From: Deferribacteraceae bacterium
Lineage (GTDB): Bacteria; Chrysiogenota; Deferribacteres; Deferribacterales; JAISNW01
Length of the DNA: 14,696 bases
Direction of reading: 5' to 3'
NCBI GenBank assembly: GCA_031276055.1
Contig: JAISNW010000085.1
Location: 1-14,696 of the forward strand
In this document: positions 6,847 to 14,474 of the stretch, in pieces
How positions within the stretch are numbered: the stretch's first letter is position 1
Layout of the letters: each line of letters opens with the position of its first letter
Notes under the pieces: model-generated
Database searches by the model: none
The model's input: the letters and a program-made list of their open reading frames with translations, nothing else
Told to the model about the DNA's origin: nothing
Made by a program: the position numbers and the translations under genes

Positions 6847-6875
6847 TTGAAATCCGTATCAATAAAGGTTATAAC
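6847..6875 (+). promoter_or_regulatory. Sigma-70 type promoter upstream of gspE
   Basis: TTGAAA (6847-6852) and TATAAC (6870-6875) are separated by 17 bases, the best spacing for the housekeeping sigma factor. Transcription would begin near 6882, at or just before the annotated ATG (6883). That would make a leaderless message, or one whose real start is the downstream GTG at 6940. The promoter would restart transcription of the gspE-gspF-aroK-aroC group downstream of the prophage. Confidence 0.5.
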
Positions 6876-6882
6876 TTAGCTC

Positions 6883-8337
6883 ATGGTTGGTGAAGCTGTT
6901 CGGAGCGCTTACTTAAAATTCCCTGACAGGAGCGATTTTGTGCCCGCTGAGGCTGAAGATGGCGGCATCGTTTTCTATTACTCTGATGACTCGGGTTTTG
7001 CTAAAGCCAACCTTTTAAGCTATATGTTAGGGCTCTCTGCCCCCTTTATTAAGGCAGAACGTTATAAAATCTTTGAATTTATGGAGAGTTTCGGCGGTGA
7101 AGTAGAAGATGTTTCTGTAGCAAGCGGCGACAGCTTTGATGTAGAAACATCAAATATCTTAACATCCTCTTATGATGACGCCCCTATTATTACTGCCGTA
7201 AATCAGATAGTTATTAATGCAGTTAAGAGCGGTGCAAGCGACATTCACTTTGAGGGGCGCGACAACGCTTTCCTTGTGCGTTTTCGTATAGACGGCGTCT
7301 TAAATACCTTCCGCAGATTTCCGAAAGGGGTTCAAGAGCCGATGATAGCCCGAATAAAGGTGATAGCCTCTCTTGATGTAGCGGAGGCGAGACGCACTCA
7401 AGACGGAAGGATAAACTTAAAGATCGGCAACCGCGATGTTGATATCCGTGTATCCTGTATGCCGTCAGTAAATGGAGAGAAGGTTGTTTTAAGGATATTA
7501 GAACGTTCCTCTGAATTTGCCACTCTTCATCAGATAGGCTTAACAGGGAGGTTGTATGATATATACCGCCCTTACCTTGATAGACCTAATGGGATAATCC
7601 TTGTGACAGGACCTACGGGCAGCGGCAAAACCACCACCCTTTATGCATCGTTGATTGCTATGAACCGTGAAAACAAGAATGTTCTTACCATTGAAGACCC
7701 TGTAGAATACCATATTGACAATATTACTCAAGTTCAGGTGAACCCTGCGGCAAGCATCACTTTTGCCAACGCTATAAGGGCGTTTTTAAGGCAGGATCCT
7801 GATATAATATTAGTCGGTGAGATTAGAGACAACGTCACCGCCGAAGCTGCAGTGCAGGCTTCTCTTACAGGGCATCTAGTTTTATCCACCCTTCACACAA
7901 ACGATGCCCCAACCGCTGTATCCCGCCTTATCGAGATGAATGTTGAACCTTTCCTTTTATCAGGCTCTCTGCTTCTATCAATAGGACAGCGTTTAGTAAG
8001 GAAGGTATGCCCTCATTGCGCTGAACAGGTCAGAGCCGATGAAACCATAAAAAAGCTCTTTGCAAAAGAAGGGGTTGATATGGACAGCTACCTAAAAGGA
8101 AAAGGGTGCAGCGACTGTTTTTCCACCGGTTACAGAGGGCGCATTGGGGTTTTTGAGTTATTAGAGATAAACGATCCTATAAGGCGGCTTATAAACCGAA
8201 GCGCTTCCGCCTTTGAAATACAGGAAGAAGCGTTGAAACACGGCTATAACACCATGTTTATGCATGGGATAGAGCTAATAAAAAGCGGGATAACAACCCC
8301 TGAAGAGCTTTTAAGCGTCACAAGGGCGGGAGAATAA
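6883..8337 (+). CDS. gspE: Type II secretion / type IV pilus assembly ATPase (GspE/PilB family)
   Basis: This cytoplasmic hexameric ATPase powers pseudopilus or pilus assembly. Conserved elements are in order: GPTGSGKT Walker A (243-250), aspartate box TIEDPVEY, DIILVGEIRD Walker B (307-316), histidine box STLHTND (335-341), and a four-cysteine zinc site C376, C379, C409, C412 typical of GspE and PilB. The N-terminal domain (about 100 residues) is short, closer to GspE than to long PilB. Start choice is open: ATG 6883 has no ribosome site, whereas an in-frame GTG at 6940 has AGGAG (6928-6932) 7 bases upstream and would give 465 residues. It overlaps gspF by one base (TAATG). Other secretion genes are not in the window, so secretin-linked T2SS versus pilus use is undecided. 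Confidence 0.9.
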   Translation: MVGEAVRSAYLKFPDRSDFVPAEAEDGGIVFYYSDDSGFAKANLLSYMLGLSAPFIKAERYKIFEFMESFGGEVEDVSVASGDSFDVETSNILTSSYDDAPIITAVNQIVINAVKSGASDIHFEGRDNAFLVRFRIDGVLNTFRRFPKGVQEPMIARIKVIASLDVAEARRTQDGRINLKIGNRDVDIRVSCMPSVNGEKVVLRILERSSEFATLHQIGLTGRLYDIYRPYLDRPNGIILVTGPTGSGKTTTLYASLIAMNRENKNVLTIEDPVEYHIDNITQVQVNPAASITFANAIRAFLRQDPDIILVGEIRDNVTAEAAVQASLTGHLVLSTLHTNDAPTAVSRLIEMNVEPFLLSGSLLLSIGQRLVRKVCPHCAEQVRADETIKKLFAKEGVDMDSYLKGKGCSDCFSTGYRGRIGVFELLEINDPIRRLINRSASAFEIQEEALKHGYNTMFMHGIELIKSGITTPEELLSVTRAGE

Positions 8338-9530
8338 TGTCGGCTTTCAAGTATGAGGGGTTCACCAAATCTGGAAGGTCTGTTAAGGGGGTTAAAGAGG
8401 CGTTGTCGCGCCAGCAAGCCCTAGTCCAGCTCACGGCGGAAGGGGTTTTAATATCCTCAATAGCCCCCGCCTCCATTAAACCTAAAGGGGTGTTTGCAGG
8501 TATATTTAAGGCGCGAAAAAACCTTGCTGATATATATTTTCAACTAGCGCTCCTATTAAGAAGCGGAATCCCTTTAGTTGACGCAATAAATATAATCATC
8601 CGATCCTCTAAAAATGCCGCCGAGAGAGAAACTCTTATAGATGTTGCATCTAAAGTTTCTGAGGGGATGCGCTTTTCTGATGCACTAGATAAGCACAGCG
8701 GATATTTTGAGCCGATGTACGTGAATTTGGTGAAGGCTTCTGAACGTATCGGCAGACTCTCTGATGTGCTTATGGATATTGCAGAGTATGAAGAAACAAA
8801 ATCAGAGAACACAGATAAACTTGTTTCAGCAATGATATATCCTGCTGTGGTGCTGATAATGGGGTTTGGAGTGCTAGGTTTTCTTATGGCGGTGATTGTG
8901 CCTAAGATGCAGGGGATATTTAGTGCAGTTAAACAGGAGCTGCCTGCAAGCACAAAACTTCTTCTGGCGGCGGCGGATTTCTCCAAAGAATTCGGCGGCT
9001 TTTTAATCCTCCTCTTTGTCTTCATCATATTTGCACTCCAATATATATACCGCAATAACAATAAGTTCCGCATGAATATAGACAGATACCTTTTTAGATC
9101 TAATCTAGCAGCCCAATCGGCTGTCGCCCGCTTCGTATATATCCTTGCGTTTCAACTTAGAGAGGGGCTTCCTCTAGCAGATTCTCTATATTTTGCAACA
9201 AAAACTGTCCGCAACTCTTATATGCGCTCCATATTAGAAGATGCTAGGGAGAAGGTTTTATCGGGCGTAAAGTTTTCAACCGCCTTAAAAAATGCGGGAG
9301 TATTTCCTGAACTTTTCCCCGCCGCTGCTGCTATCGGCGAAAGTTCAGGAACTCTCCCTGAACTTTTAGGCAGAGTACACCTCTTTTATACAAAGAGGAT
9401 TGATAAATTTATATCAGGCGCCCTCTCTATTGTTTCACCGCTCTTTATAGTTATCGTAGGGGCGCTTGTAGCTTTTGTAGTTATATCGATTATGCTGCCG
9501 TTATTAAGTATGAGCAGCCTTGTAGAATAG
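8337..9530 (+). CDS. gspF: Type II secretion / type IV pilus inner-membrane platform protein (GspF/PilC family)
   Basis: This polytopic inner-membrane protein binds the ATPase made by the preceding gene and transmits its motion to the growing pseudopilus. The 397 residues are normal family length. The start FKYEGFTKSGRSVKG is typical. Two homologous GspF domains lie at about 65-190 (FQLALLLRSGIPLVDAI ... ASERIGRL) and 268-390 (AFQLREGLPLADSL ... IGESSGTL). Membrane segments are seen near 168-188, 219-237 and 362-390. Its ATG overlaps the gspE stop by one base, so the two are translationally coupled. Confidence 0.9.
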   Translation: MSAFKYEGFTKSGRSVKGVKEALSRQQALVQLTAEGVLISSIAPASIKPKGVFAGIFKARKNLADIYFQLALLLRSGIPLVDAINIIIRSSKNAAERETLIDVASKVSEGMRFSDALDKHSGYFEPMYVNLVKASERIGRLSDVLMDIAEYEETKSENTDKLVSAMIYPAVVLIMGFGVLGFLMAVIVPKMQGIFSAVKQELPASTKLLLAAADFSKEFGGFLILLFVFIIFALQYIYRNNNKFRMNIDRYLFRSNLAAQSAVARFVYILAFQLREGLPLADSLYFATKTVRNSYMRSILEDAREKVLSGVKFSTALKNAGVFPELFPAAAAIGESSGTLPELLGRVHLFYTKRIDKFISGALSIVSPLFIVIVGALVAFVVISIMLPLLSMSSLVE

Positions 9531-9544
9531 ATTAAAGGTGCAAT

Positions 9545-10042
9545 ATGAAACCATATATTCTAGCCGCTGCAGCCTCAATAATCCTTGTAGTTGTGCTCTT
9601 CATTGCGGGCAGAAAGATTTCTGAAATACCGTCTGAAACGGTGGCTGCCGCAGATATTTCAGAGGTTGATAAAGATCGGCGCGCCCTACTAAGCTATATA
9701 GGGTTATACTACTATTACACAGAGGGCTATCTTAACCTCTGCAATGAATACGGCGTTGATGTATCGCAATATAGAGATTCTTTTATTCAGATAAATGCAG
9801 AGCTTGATAAACTTGCAGACGAGAGGGCGGAAGCCCTTAATATTGACAGAAAGATGGTTTATGAGATAATACAGGGGGAGCACCCTAACTCTTTCCGTCT
9901 AGGAGTTAAAACAAGGTTGGAAGAAGATAATACCACTGGGGAGGTTCTCTGCAACAACCTCCTTAAAGAGATTGCCGAAAACCCTGAACTCTTTGACCTT
10001 ATGAAACTCCTCAGAGGAACTAGTGCAGATATGTTGGAGTGA
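9545..10042 (+). CDS. Unrecognised single-pass membrane protein
   Basis: I do not recognise this 165-residue protein. Residues 5 to 21 form a hydrophobic segment after a single lysine, fitting a signal anchor with the rest in the periplasm. No prepilin motif is present, so it is not a pseudopilin. The remainder is acidic and helical, with an aromatic run (YIGLYYYYTEGYLNLC, 51-66) and two cysteines (66 and 136) that could form a disulfide. It lies 14 bases after gspF and 16 bases before aroK, with AAAGGTG as a modest ribosome site. Adjacency to gspEF suggests, but does not show, a role in the same secretion or pilus machine. Confidence 0.7.
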   Translation: MKPYILAAAASIILVVVLFIAGRKISEIPSETVAAADISEVDKDRRALLSYIGLYYYYTEGYLNLCNEYGVDVSQYRDSFIQINAELDKLADERAEALNIDRKMVYEIIQGEHPNSFRLGVKTRLEEDNTTGEVLCNNLLKEIAENPELFDLMKLLRGTSADMLE

Positions 10043-10058
10043 ATAGCGGAAAAATCAG

Positions 10059-10595
10059 GTGAATATAATACTTATAGGCTTTAAGGGGAGTGGGAAGACC
10101 ACCATTGGAAAGTTGCTGTCAGAGTCTTTAGGTGCGCTCTTTGTGGACACAGATTCTCTTATTTCAGCGCTCTTCCATAAAAAAAACCGTCTAACTCTAT
10201 CTTGCCGAGAGATATTTGAACTTAAAGGGGAAAAATATTTTAGAGAGTTGGAGGCCGCGGTTTTAATAGAGTTGGCAGGGCTAAATAACGCCGTAGTATC
10301 CACAGGCGGCGGCGCTGTGTTAGAGAAGGAGAATATTGCACGTCTAAAAACACTAGGCAGAATTATCTTCTTAGATGTGCCGCTAGATGTCTTAAAAAAG
10401 CGGTTGGAAGTTCAGAATTCCCCGCTATTTGAAAAGAAGAGCATAGAGCAAATCTATAATGAACGTTATGACAGATACCTCTCTATAGGGGAACGTTTTG
10501 CCGTTGACGCCAATGATACGCCGTTAAAAACTACCCGCACTCTATACAAGCATCTAAGTGAAGTTAGAGGAAAGAGGAGAAAATATGGCATCTAA
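10059..10595 (+). CDS. aroK: Shikimate kinase
   Basis: The enzyme phosphorylates shikimate to shikimate 3-phosphate with ATP, the fifth step of the chorismate pathway. At 178 residues it has normal length. Walker A is GFKGSGKTT (7-15). D30 and D32 (FVDTD) lie in the metal/shikimate site, R62 matches the substrate-binding arginine after ELKGEKYF, and STGGG (81-85) is the glycine motif. The lid motif normally reads RPLL; here it reads SPLF, so the lid arginine appears replaced (see findings). The start is GTG 10059, as the first residues NIILIGF are the family's first strand; CGGA lies 8 bases upstream. An A8 run occurs at 10179-10186. The end overlaps aroC by 11 bases. Confidence 0.9.
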   Translation: MNIILIGFKGSGKTTIGKLLSESLGALFVDTDSLISALFHKKNRLTLSCREIFELKGEKYFRELEAAVLIELAGLNNAVVSTGGGAVLEKENIARLKTLGRIIFLDVPLDVLKKRLEVQNSPLFEKKSIEQIYNERYDRYLSIGERFAVDANDTPLKTTRTLYKHLSEVRGKRRKYGI

Positions 10596-11658
10596 CAGCT
10601 TCGGAACGCTTTTTAGGATTACTACTTGGGGTGAAAGCCACGGCAGCGGGATCGGGGTTATAGTTGACGGCTGCCCTGCTGCAATCGAACTTAATGAAGA
10701 GATGCTTCAGAAGGAGCTTGATAGGCGCTCCCCCGGCTCTTCTTTATATACAAGCCCCCGAAAAGAGATAGATGCTCCCAAAATTCTGTCAGGGGTTTAT
10801 GAAGGCAAAACCACCGGGGCGCCTATATCCATAATAATAGAGAACAATAATGTTGATTCTTCAAAATATGAAGATATAAAAACCCTTTTAAGACCAGGCC
10901 ACGCCAACTTTACCTACCTTAAAAAATACGGAATCTTTGATTATAGAGGGGGGGGGCGCGCCTCAGCAAGGGAGACTGCAGGGCGCGTCGCCGCAGGCGC
11001 AGTAGCAAGGCAGTTTCTTAACCGTTTTGCTATAAAAGCCACCGCTTATCTCTCGGCGGTAGGCAAAGTCGATTTTACAGGAACGGAGGTTGATAGAGCT
11101 TTCTTAAAAACAAGCCCCCTCTTTGCTCCTAATCCTTCAGCGGAGGCAGAGTTTATCAGAGAGATTGAAAGTGCGAAAGGCGCTGACGATTCCGTTGGCG
11201 GGATAGTTTCGTTTATAATTGAAAATATGCCGGCTGGGATAGGAGAGCCGATATATGCAAAACTTCCAGCTCTGCTTGCATACGCTATGTTAAGCATTCC
11301 TGCTTCGAAGGGGTTTGAATTTGGAGAAGGCTTTAGAGCCGCCTCAATGCGCGGTTCGGAGCATAATGACGGTTTTATAAATATTGAGGGCGGCATTAAG
11401 CCGTCTTCAAACCACGCGGGAGGCGTTTTAGGCGGAATAAGCACAGGAGAACCTATCTTTGGACGGGTGGCGTTTAAGCCCACCTCCAGCATAAATATCC
11501 CCCAAAAAACTGTGGATATTGAAGGCAACTCCGCCGAATTCAAACTGCCCGCGGGCTCGCGCCACGATCCTATAGTTGCAGTGCGCGCTGTTCCAGTTGT
11601 AGAAGCGATGAGCCTTTTAGTAATAGCAGATTCATTTTTGCTGAACTGTAAACCTTAA
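10585..11658 (+). CDS. aroC: Chorismate synthase
   Basis: This FMN-dependent enzyme converts EPSP to chorismate, the branch point to aromatic amino acids and other aromatics. Signatures: RITTWGESHG at the N-terminus, RPGHANFTYLKKYG and YRGGGRASARETAGRVAAGAVA in the centre, and RHDPIVAVRAVPVVEAM near the end. At 357 residues it is the standard bacterial length. An in-frame ATG 27 bases upstream exists, but GAGGAG (10574-10579) is 5 bases before ATG 10585, and MASNSFG matches family starts. The RGGGR motif is encoded by nine consecutive G (10948-10956). The gene follows aroK with overlap, coupling the two shikimate steps. A weak stem GGGG/CCCC (11671-11684) follows the stop but lacks a T-run. 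Confidence 0.97.
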   Translation: MASNSFGTLFRITTWGESHGSGIGVIVDGCPAAIELNEEMLQKELDRRSPGSSLYTSPRKEIDAPKILSGVYEGKTTGAPISIIIENNNVDSSKYEDIKTLLRPGHANFTYLKKYGIFDYRGGGRASARETAGRVAAGAVARQFLNRFAIKATAYLSAVGKVDFTGTEVDRAFLKTSPLFAPNPSAEAEFIREIESAKGADDSVGGIVSFIIENMPAGIGEPIYAKLPALLAYAMLSIPASKGFEFGEGFRAASMRGSEHNDGFINIEGGIKPSSNHAGGVLGGISTGEPIFGRVAFKPTSSINIPQKTVDIEGNSAEFKLPAGSRHDPIVAVRAVPVVEAMSLLVIADSFLLNCKP

Positions 11659-11701
11659 AAAAAGCAAAATGGGGTGAATTCCCCTCTGCCCGTTCGTCTT
11701 T

Positions 11702-11717
11702 TGGCACATTTCTTTCT
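11702..11717 (+). promoter_or_regulatory. Sigma-54-like promoter before fliK
   Basis: TGGCAC (11702-11707), five bases, then TTTCT (11713-11717) resembles the sigma-54 pattern TGGCAC-N5-TTGCT with one change in the -12 element (G to T). Hook genes are sigma-54 controlled in several flagellated Gram-negatives, which fits fliK-flgD-flgE downstream. The predicted start (about 11728) would leave only about 14 bases before the ATG, with the GGAG ribosome site at its very edge, so the call is tentative. Confidence 0.35.
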
Positions 11718-11741
11718 ATATGTAGAGCGGAGAATAAAAAG

Positions 11742-13580
11742 ATGAACGAAAGCGAATTGGCTTTAGCAGGCTTGTTTGTATTCCCGCAAAACACTGTAGA
11801 TACTGCTGTTGCAGGGGTTTTGCCTGTTTTGCCTGTAATGGAAGAGACTGGAAGAGCAGAATTTTTGTTAATGTTGCGGGATGCGCTCTCGCAATTAGGG
11901 GAAGAAAAAGCTGCCGCACAAACCGAAGAAAAGAGAGCGGATGCCCCGATTCTTCAGGATGCTCCTCTACAACCAGTTAATAATAAGGGGTTTGCAGAAT
12001 TTATTGCTCTTGAGGAAAAAATTTCCTTACCTCTCTTAACTATCAAGCCTAATACCCCCTCAGAACCCCTTGAAAACAGCGAAACTGCCCCCGCTGAAAC
12101 TCTCGCTGCATCTGATATTCTTTCCGCTGAAAGCCCAATCCCTATTTTAAGAGGTGAGAGCGTCCCCCTAGCGGCGGCGATTTTATCCGCGGAATATAAA
12201 TATATACTCCCGACCGCTGAAAGCACTCTTACTGAACTTCCGATACAGAGCTGCTCGGAGGCGTTCATAAGCCATTATAAAGAGGTGCTCTCAAAAGCAA
12301 AAGAGATTCTCAGTTGGCTAAAGGTGCAAAATGATGAACCAGAGACAGCGCCTGCAAGCAGTTCTATTAAAGAGAGCAACGTTTTAGATGCAGCGCTTCT
12401 TGAAATTCCACTAGAGGAGAGGATCTCATCTGCTTTTCAAAGTGTGGGTAATAATACAGAAAAAGGCGCAATTGAAAGTTTTGCTCCCAGTATAACAGAA
12501 AAGATCAACACTCTAAAAGCACCTATAATGGAGGCTAGAACGGCGGATGCCCCATTAAAAGCCGAAACAGTTCAACCTCAAGAGCAGGCAAATAACCGCC
12601 ATCCAGAGGGAAAAGCTCCCCTTCTGATCGATGAATTGGCTCTTAATGATATTGTAAAAGGTGAAATTAAGGGTGAAGTAAAACTAGTTCAAGGTGAATT
12701 AAAGAGCGCTGCATTAAAAGGCGAAGTTATAAATGCAGAGTTTGTGAGGCTGGAAACAGCGAAGGGAACAGGCAGTTCCAAAGCAGATAATGAGCAAAAA
12801 GATGTAAAAGCTCCTCAAGCAAGAGGGGAAGAGACAGTTGAAAGACACACCGCCGCTAAATCGGAGACAACAAGGGAGCAGATGGGTAGAGCGCCGCAGA
12901 ATAAAACGGCATTCACAACCCTTGCAGATGAAGAATATGCACAGACAGAAGAGGATGCCGTCAAAAGCCCTCCCATAGAAAACGAAGAAAAGGGTGTTCA
13001 ACTTACACAGAAAACAGCTATTAAGACTGCTGAAAGAGAGAATATCTTAAAAACGGACGAGTTGCCTGCTAAAGGCGGGGATAGTTCAATAAAAGACGCC
13101 GCCTCAACCTCTTTAACGTCAAAAACCGACGGCAAACTCTCTCCAAAACCCGCCGCCATTGAGAAGAGCTTAGAGTGGAGCTCCCCAAAAGATGCGGTAA
13201 AATTTGCTAAACTCGTTCAGCAAGCGGGAGAGGCTGGAGCAAATAGATTGACGGTTCGCCTTATTCCAGAGCATTTAGGCAAGGTTGAGGTTCAACTTAC
13301 AGAGGTTAATGGACGTTTAGACGCCAAAATACTTGCCAACTCTATGGAATCTAAAAACTTTCTAGCCGCCAATGCCGAAGCATTAACAAGGCAGCTCGCG
13401 GACAAAGGGATAACGATTGATAATATGGACTTTGCTTTTCACGACTCTTTTACTAAAGACGCCCATGAAAAGAGCGGAAGAGAGCGGGAAAGCCGTGCTA
13501 ATAAAGTCAGAGTTCGTCCAGAGCCTAACGTAAAAGAGGTAGAGGCAGATAGTGAAGCTGTGGAGAGGGTATATGCTTAA
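11742..13580 (+). CDS. fliK: Flagellar hook-length control protein
   Basis: FliK is secreted during hook building, measures hook length and switches export from hook to filament proteins. The conserved C-terminal domain (Flg_hook, about residues 487-565) is clear: RLTVRLIPEHLGKVEVQL, a GRLDAKI strand, AEALTRQLADKGITIDNMDF. The long middle (about 60-480) is rich in Glu, Ala, Lys and Ser, low in aromatics and largely disordered, as expected for the ruler part. A small KGE-type degenerate repeat occurs around 12651-12730. At 612 residues it is on the long side for the family. GGAG (11729-11732) precedes the ATG by 9 bases. It heads the hook gene group, with flgD 29 bases downstream. Confidence 0.9.
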   Translation: MNESELALAGLFVFPQNTVDTAVAGVLPVLPVMEETGRAEFLLMLRDALSQLGEEKAAAQTEEKRADAPILQDAPLQPVNNKGFAEFIALEEKISLPLLTIKPNTPSEPLENSETAPAETLAASDILSAESPIPILRGESVPLAAAILSAEYKYILPTAESTLTELPIQSCSEAFISHYKEVLSKAKEILSWLKVQNDEPETAPASSSIKESNVLDAALLEIPLEERISSAFQSVGNNTEKGAIESFAPSITEKINTLKAPIMEARTADAPLKAETVQPQEQANNRHPEGKAPLLIDELALNDIVKGEIKGEVKLVQGELKSAALKGEVINAEFVRLETAKGTGSSKADNEQKDVKAPQARGEETVERHTAAKSETTREQMGRAPQNKTAFTTLADEEYAQTEEDAVKSPPIENEEKGVQLTQKTAIKTAERENILKTDELPAKGGDSSIKDAASTSLTSKTDGKLSPKPAAIEKSLEWSSPKDAVKFAKLVQQAGEAGANRLTVRLIPEHLGKVEVQLTEVNGRLDAKILANSMESKNFLAANAEALTRQLADKGITIDNMDFAFHDSFTKDAHEKSGRERESRANKVRVRPEPNVKEVEADSEAVERVYA

Positions 13581-13609
13581 TCTTATAAAGAGGATATTTG
13601 GAGTATTTT

Positions 13610-14308
13610 ATGCAGTTAAGTAAAACAACGCCGACGGCGACATCCATATCTTACGAACAGTATAAGGAAAACCTTAAAAACCGTGAGGATAAAGGTGATG
13701 GAATAGGTAAGGAAGCTTTCCTCAACCTCCTTGTGACGCAGTTGCAGAATCAAGACCCTCTTGACCCTATGGATAATGCGGAGTTTACAAGCCAGACCAC
13801 CGCCTTTTCACAACTGGAGCAGATGATGGCTATTAATGAAACATTAACCTCCATGCTGAAGTTGCAAAATGCCACCGCCAATGTCGCCAATCCGCTTATA
13901 GATGCGGCAACTTTTATAGGCAAAACTATAGAGTATAACTCCAATACCCTTGTTATATCAGACAACGGAATTTCTTCTATCTCGTTTTATGCGGCGGATG
14001 CTGCCGCTAGCGCCTATGTATCAATCTATGACGCCAACGGCAGCTTAGTAGGAGGGTATGAACTCGGCGGAATTGCTAAAGGTTCCAACGCTTTTACTTG
14101 GGATGGCAAGGGGCTTGGGGGAGTAACGTTGCCCAATGGAACATACAATTTTACCGTCAGCGCCGCCAGTGCAGCAGGCGATGCTGTAACAGTAGGCACT
14201 TATGGCGAAGGTAAAGTTTTAGGGATTAAGAGCGCCAACGGCGAGGTTTATTTTGAACTTCAAAGCGGTTTAGTGCCGCTTGATACGGTTTACTCGGTAA
14301 GGGAATAG
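13610..14308 (+). CDS. flgD: Flagellar hook-capping (scaffolding) protein
   Basis: FlgD caps the growing hook and lets FlgE subunits add at the tip; it is then discarded. The conserved N-terminal capping motif is present: IGKEAFLNLLVTQLQNQDPL (32-51) followed by PMDNAEFTSQTTAFSQLEQM. A middle beta part resembles the FlgD Ig-like region (ASAYVSIYDANGSLVGGYELG ... FTWDGKG), and a C-terminal tudor-like part follows. With 232 residues it has normal length. A TTG start twelve bases upstream is possible, but GGAG (13600-13603) six bases before the ATG at 13610 decides for the latter. It lies between fliK and flgE, as in many flagellar operons. Confidence 0.95.
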   Translation: MQLSKTTPTATSISYEQYKENLKNREDKGDGIGKEAFLNLLVTQLQNQDPLDPMDNAEFTSQTTAFSQLEQMMAINETLTSMLKLQNATANVANPLIDAATFIGKTIEYNSNTLVISDNGISSISFYAADAAASAYVSIYDANGSLVGGYELGGIAKGSNAFTWDGKGLGGVTLPNGTYNFTVSAASAAGDAVTVGTYGEGKVLGIKSANGEVYFELQSGLVPLDTVYSVRE

Positions 14309-14474
14309 CTTTAGCGTCAGCTAAAGCGAATTATGGTTCTTTGAATTCCCAGCTTAAAAGAGCGGGATTTTAAGATTTATATATTTTTTGACAGCGAGGT
14401 ATGGATACCCCGCAACACGCACGGATGCGGCATTTGGAGAGTATTTTTATAATGTGCTTTAGAAAGGAGGCATT
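14308..14474 (+). other. flgD-flgE intergenic region with hairpins
   Basis: About 166 bases without a gene. A perfect 8-pair stem GCTTTAGC/GCTAAAGC (14308-14327, loop GTCA) begins on the last base of the flgD stop. A weaker stem TCCC-A-GCT/AGC-G-GGA (14347-14365) runs into TTTT and could be a partial terminator. A stem around GGTAT/ATACC (14394-14413) follows. TTGACA (14388-14393) and TATAAT (14448-14453) are each perfect boxes but about 54 bases apart, so they do not form one promoter. The region may separate flgE expression from fliK-flgD. Confidence 0.4.

Noticed and set aside
10558..10584. aroC starting at the upstream ATG 10558
   Set aside because: The added residues are not family-like, while a strong GAGGAG site and the conserved N-terminus support ATG 10585.
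11046..11543. Long minus-strand frame within aroC
   Set aside because: Aro C is certain on the + strand; the opposite frame is a by-product of its codon use with no recognisable features.
13598..13609. flgD starting at TTG 13598
   Set aside because: This TTG overlaps the GGAG ribosome site that correctly serves the ATG at 13610.
14388..14453. Sigma-70 promoter for flgE from TTGACA and TATAAT
   Set aside because: The two boxes are 54 bases apart, far beyond the usable 15-19 bases, and neither has a partner at the right distance.
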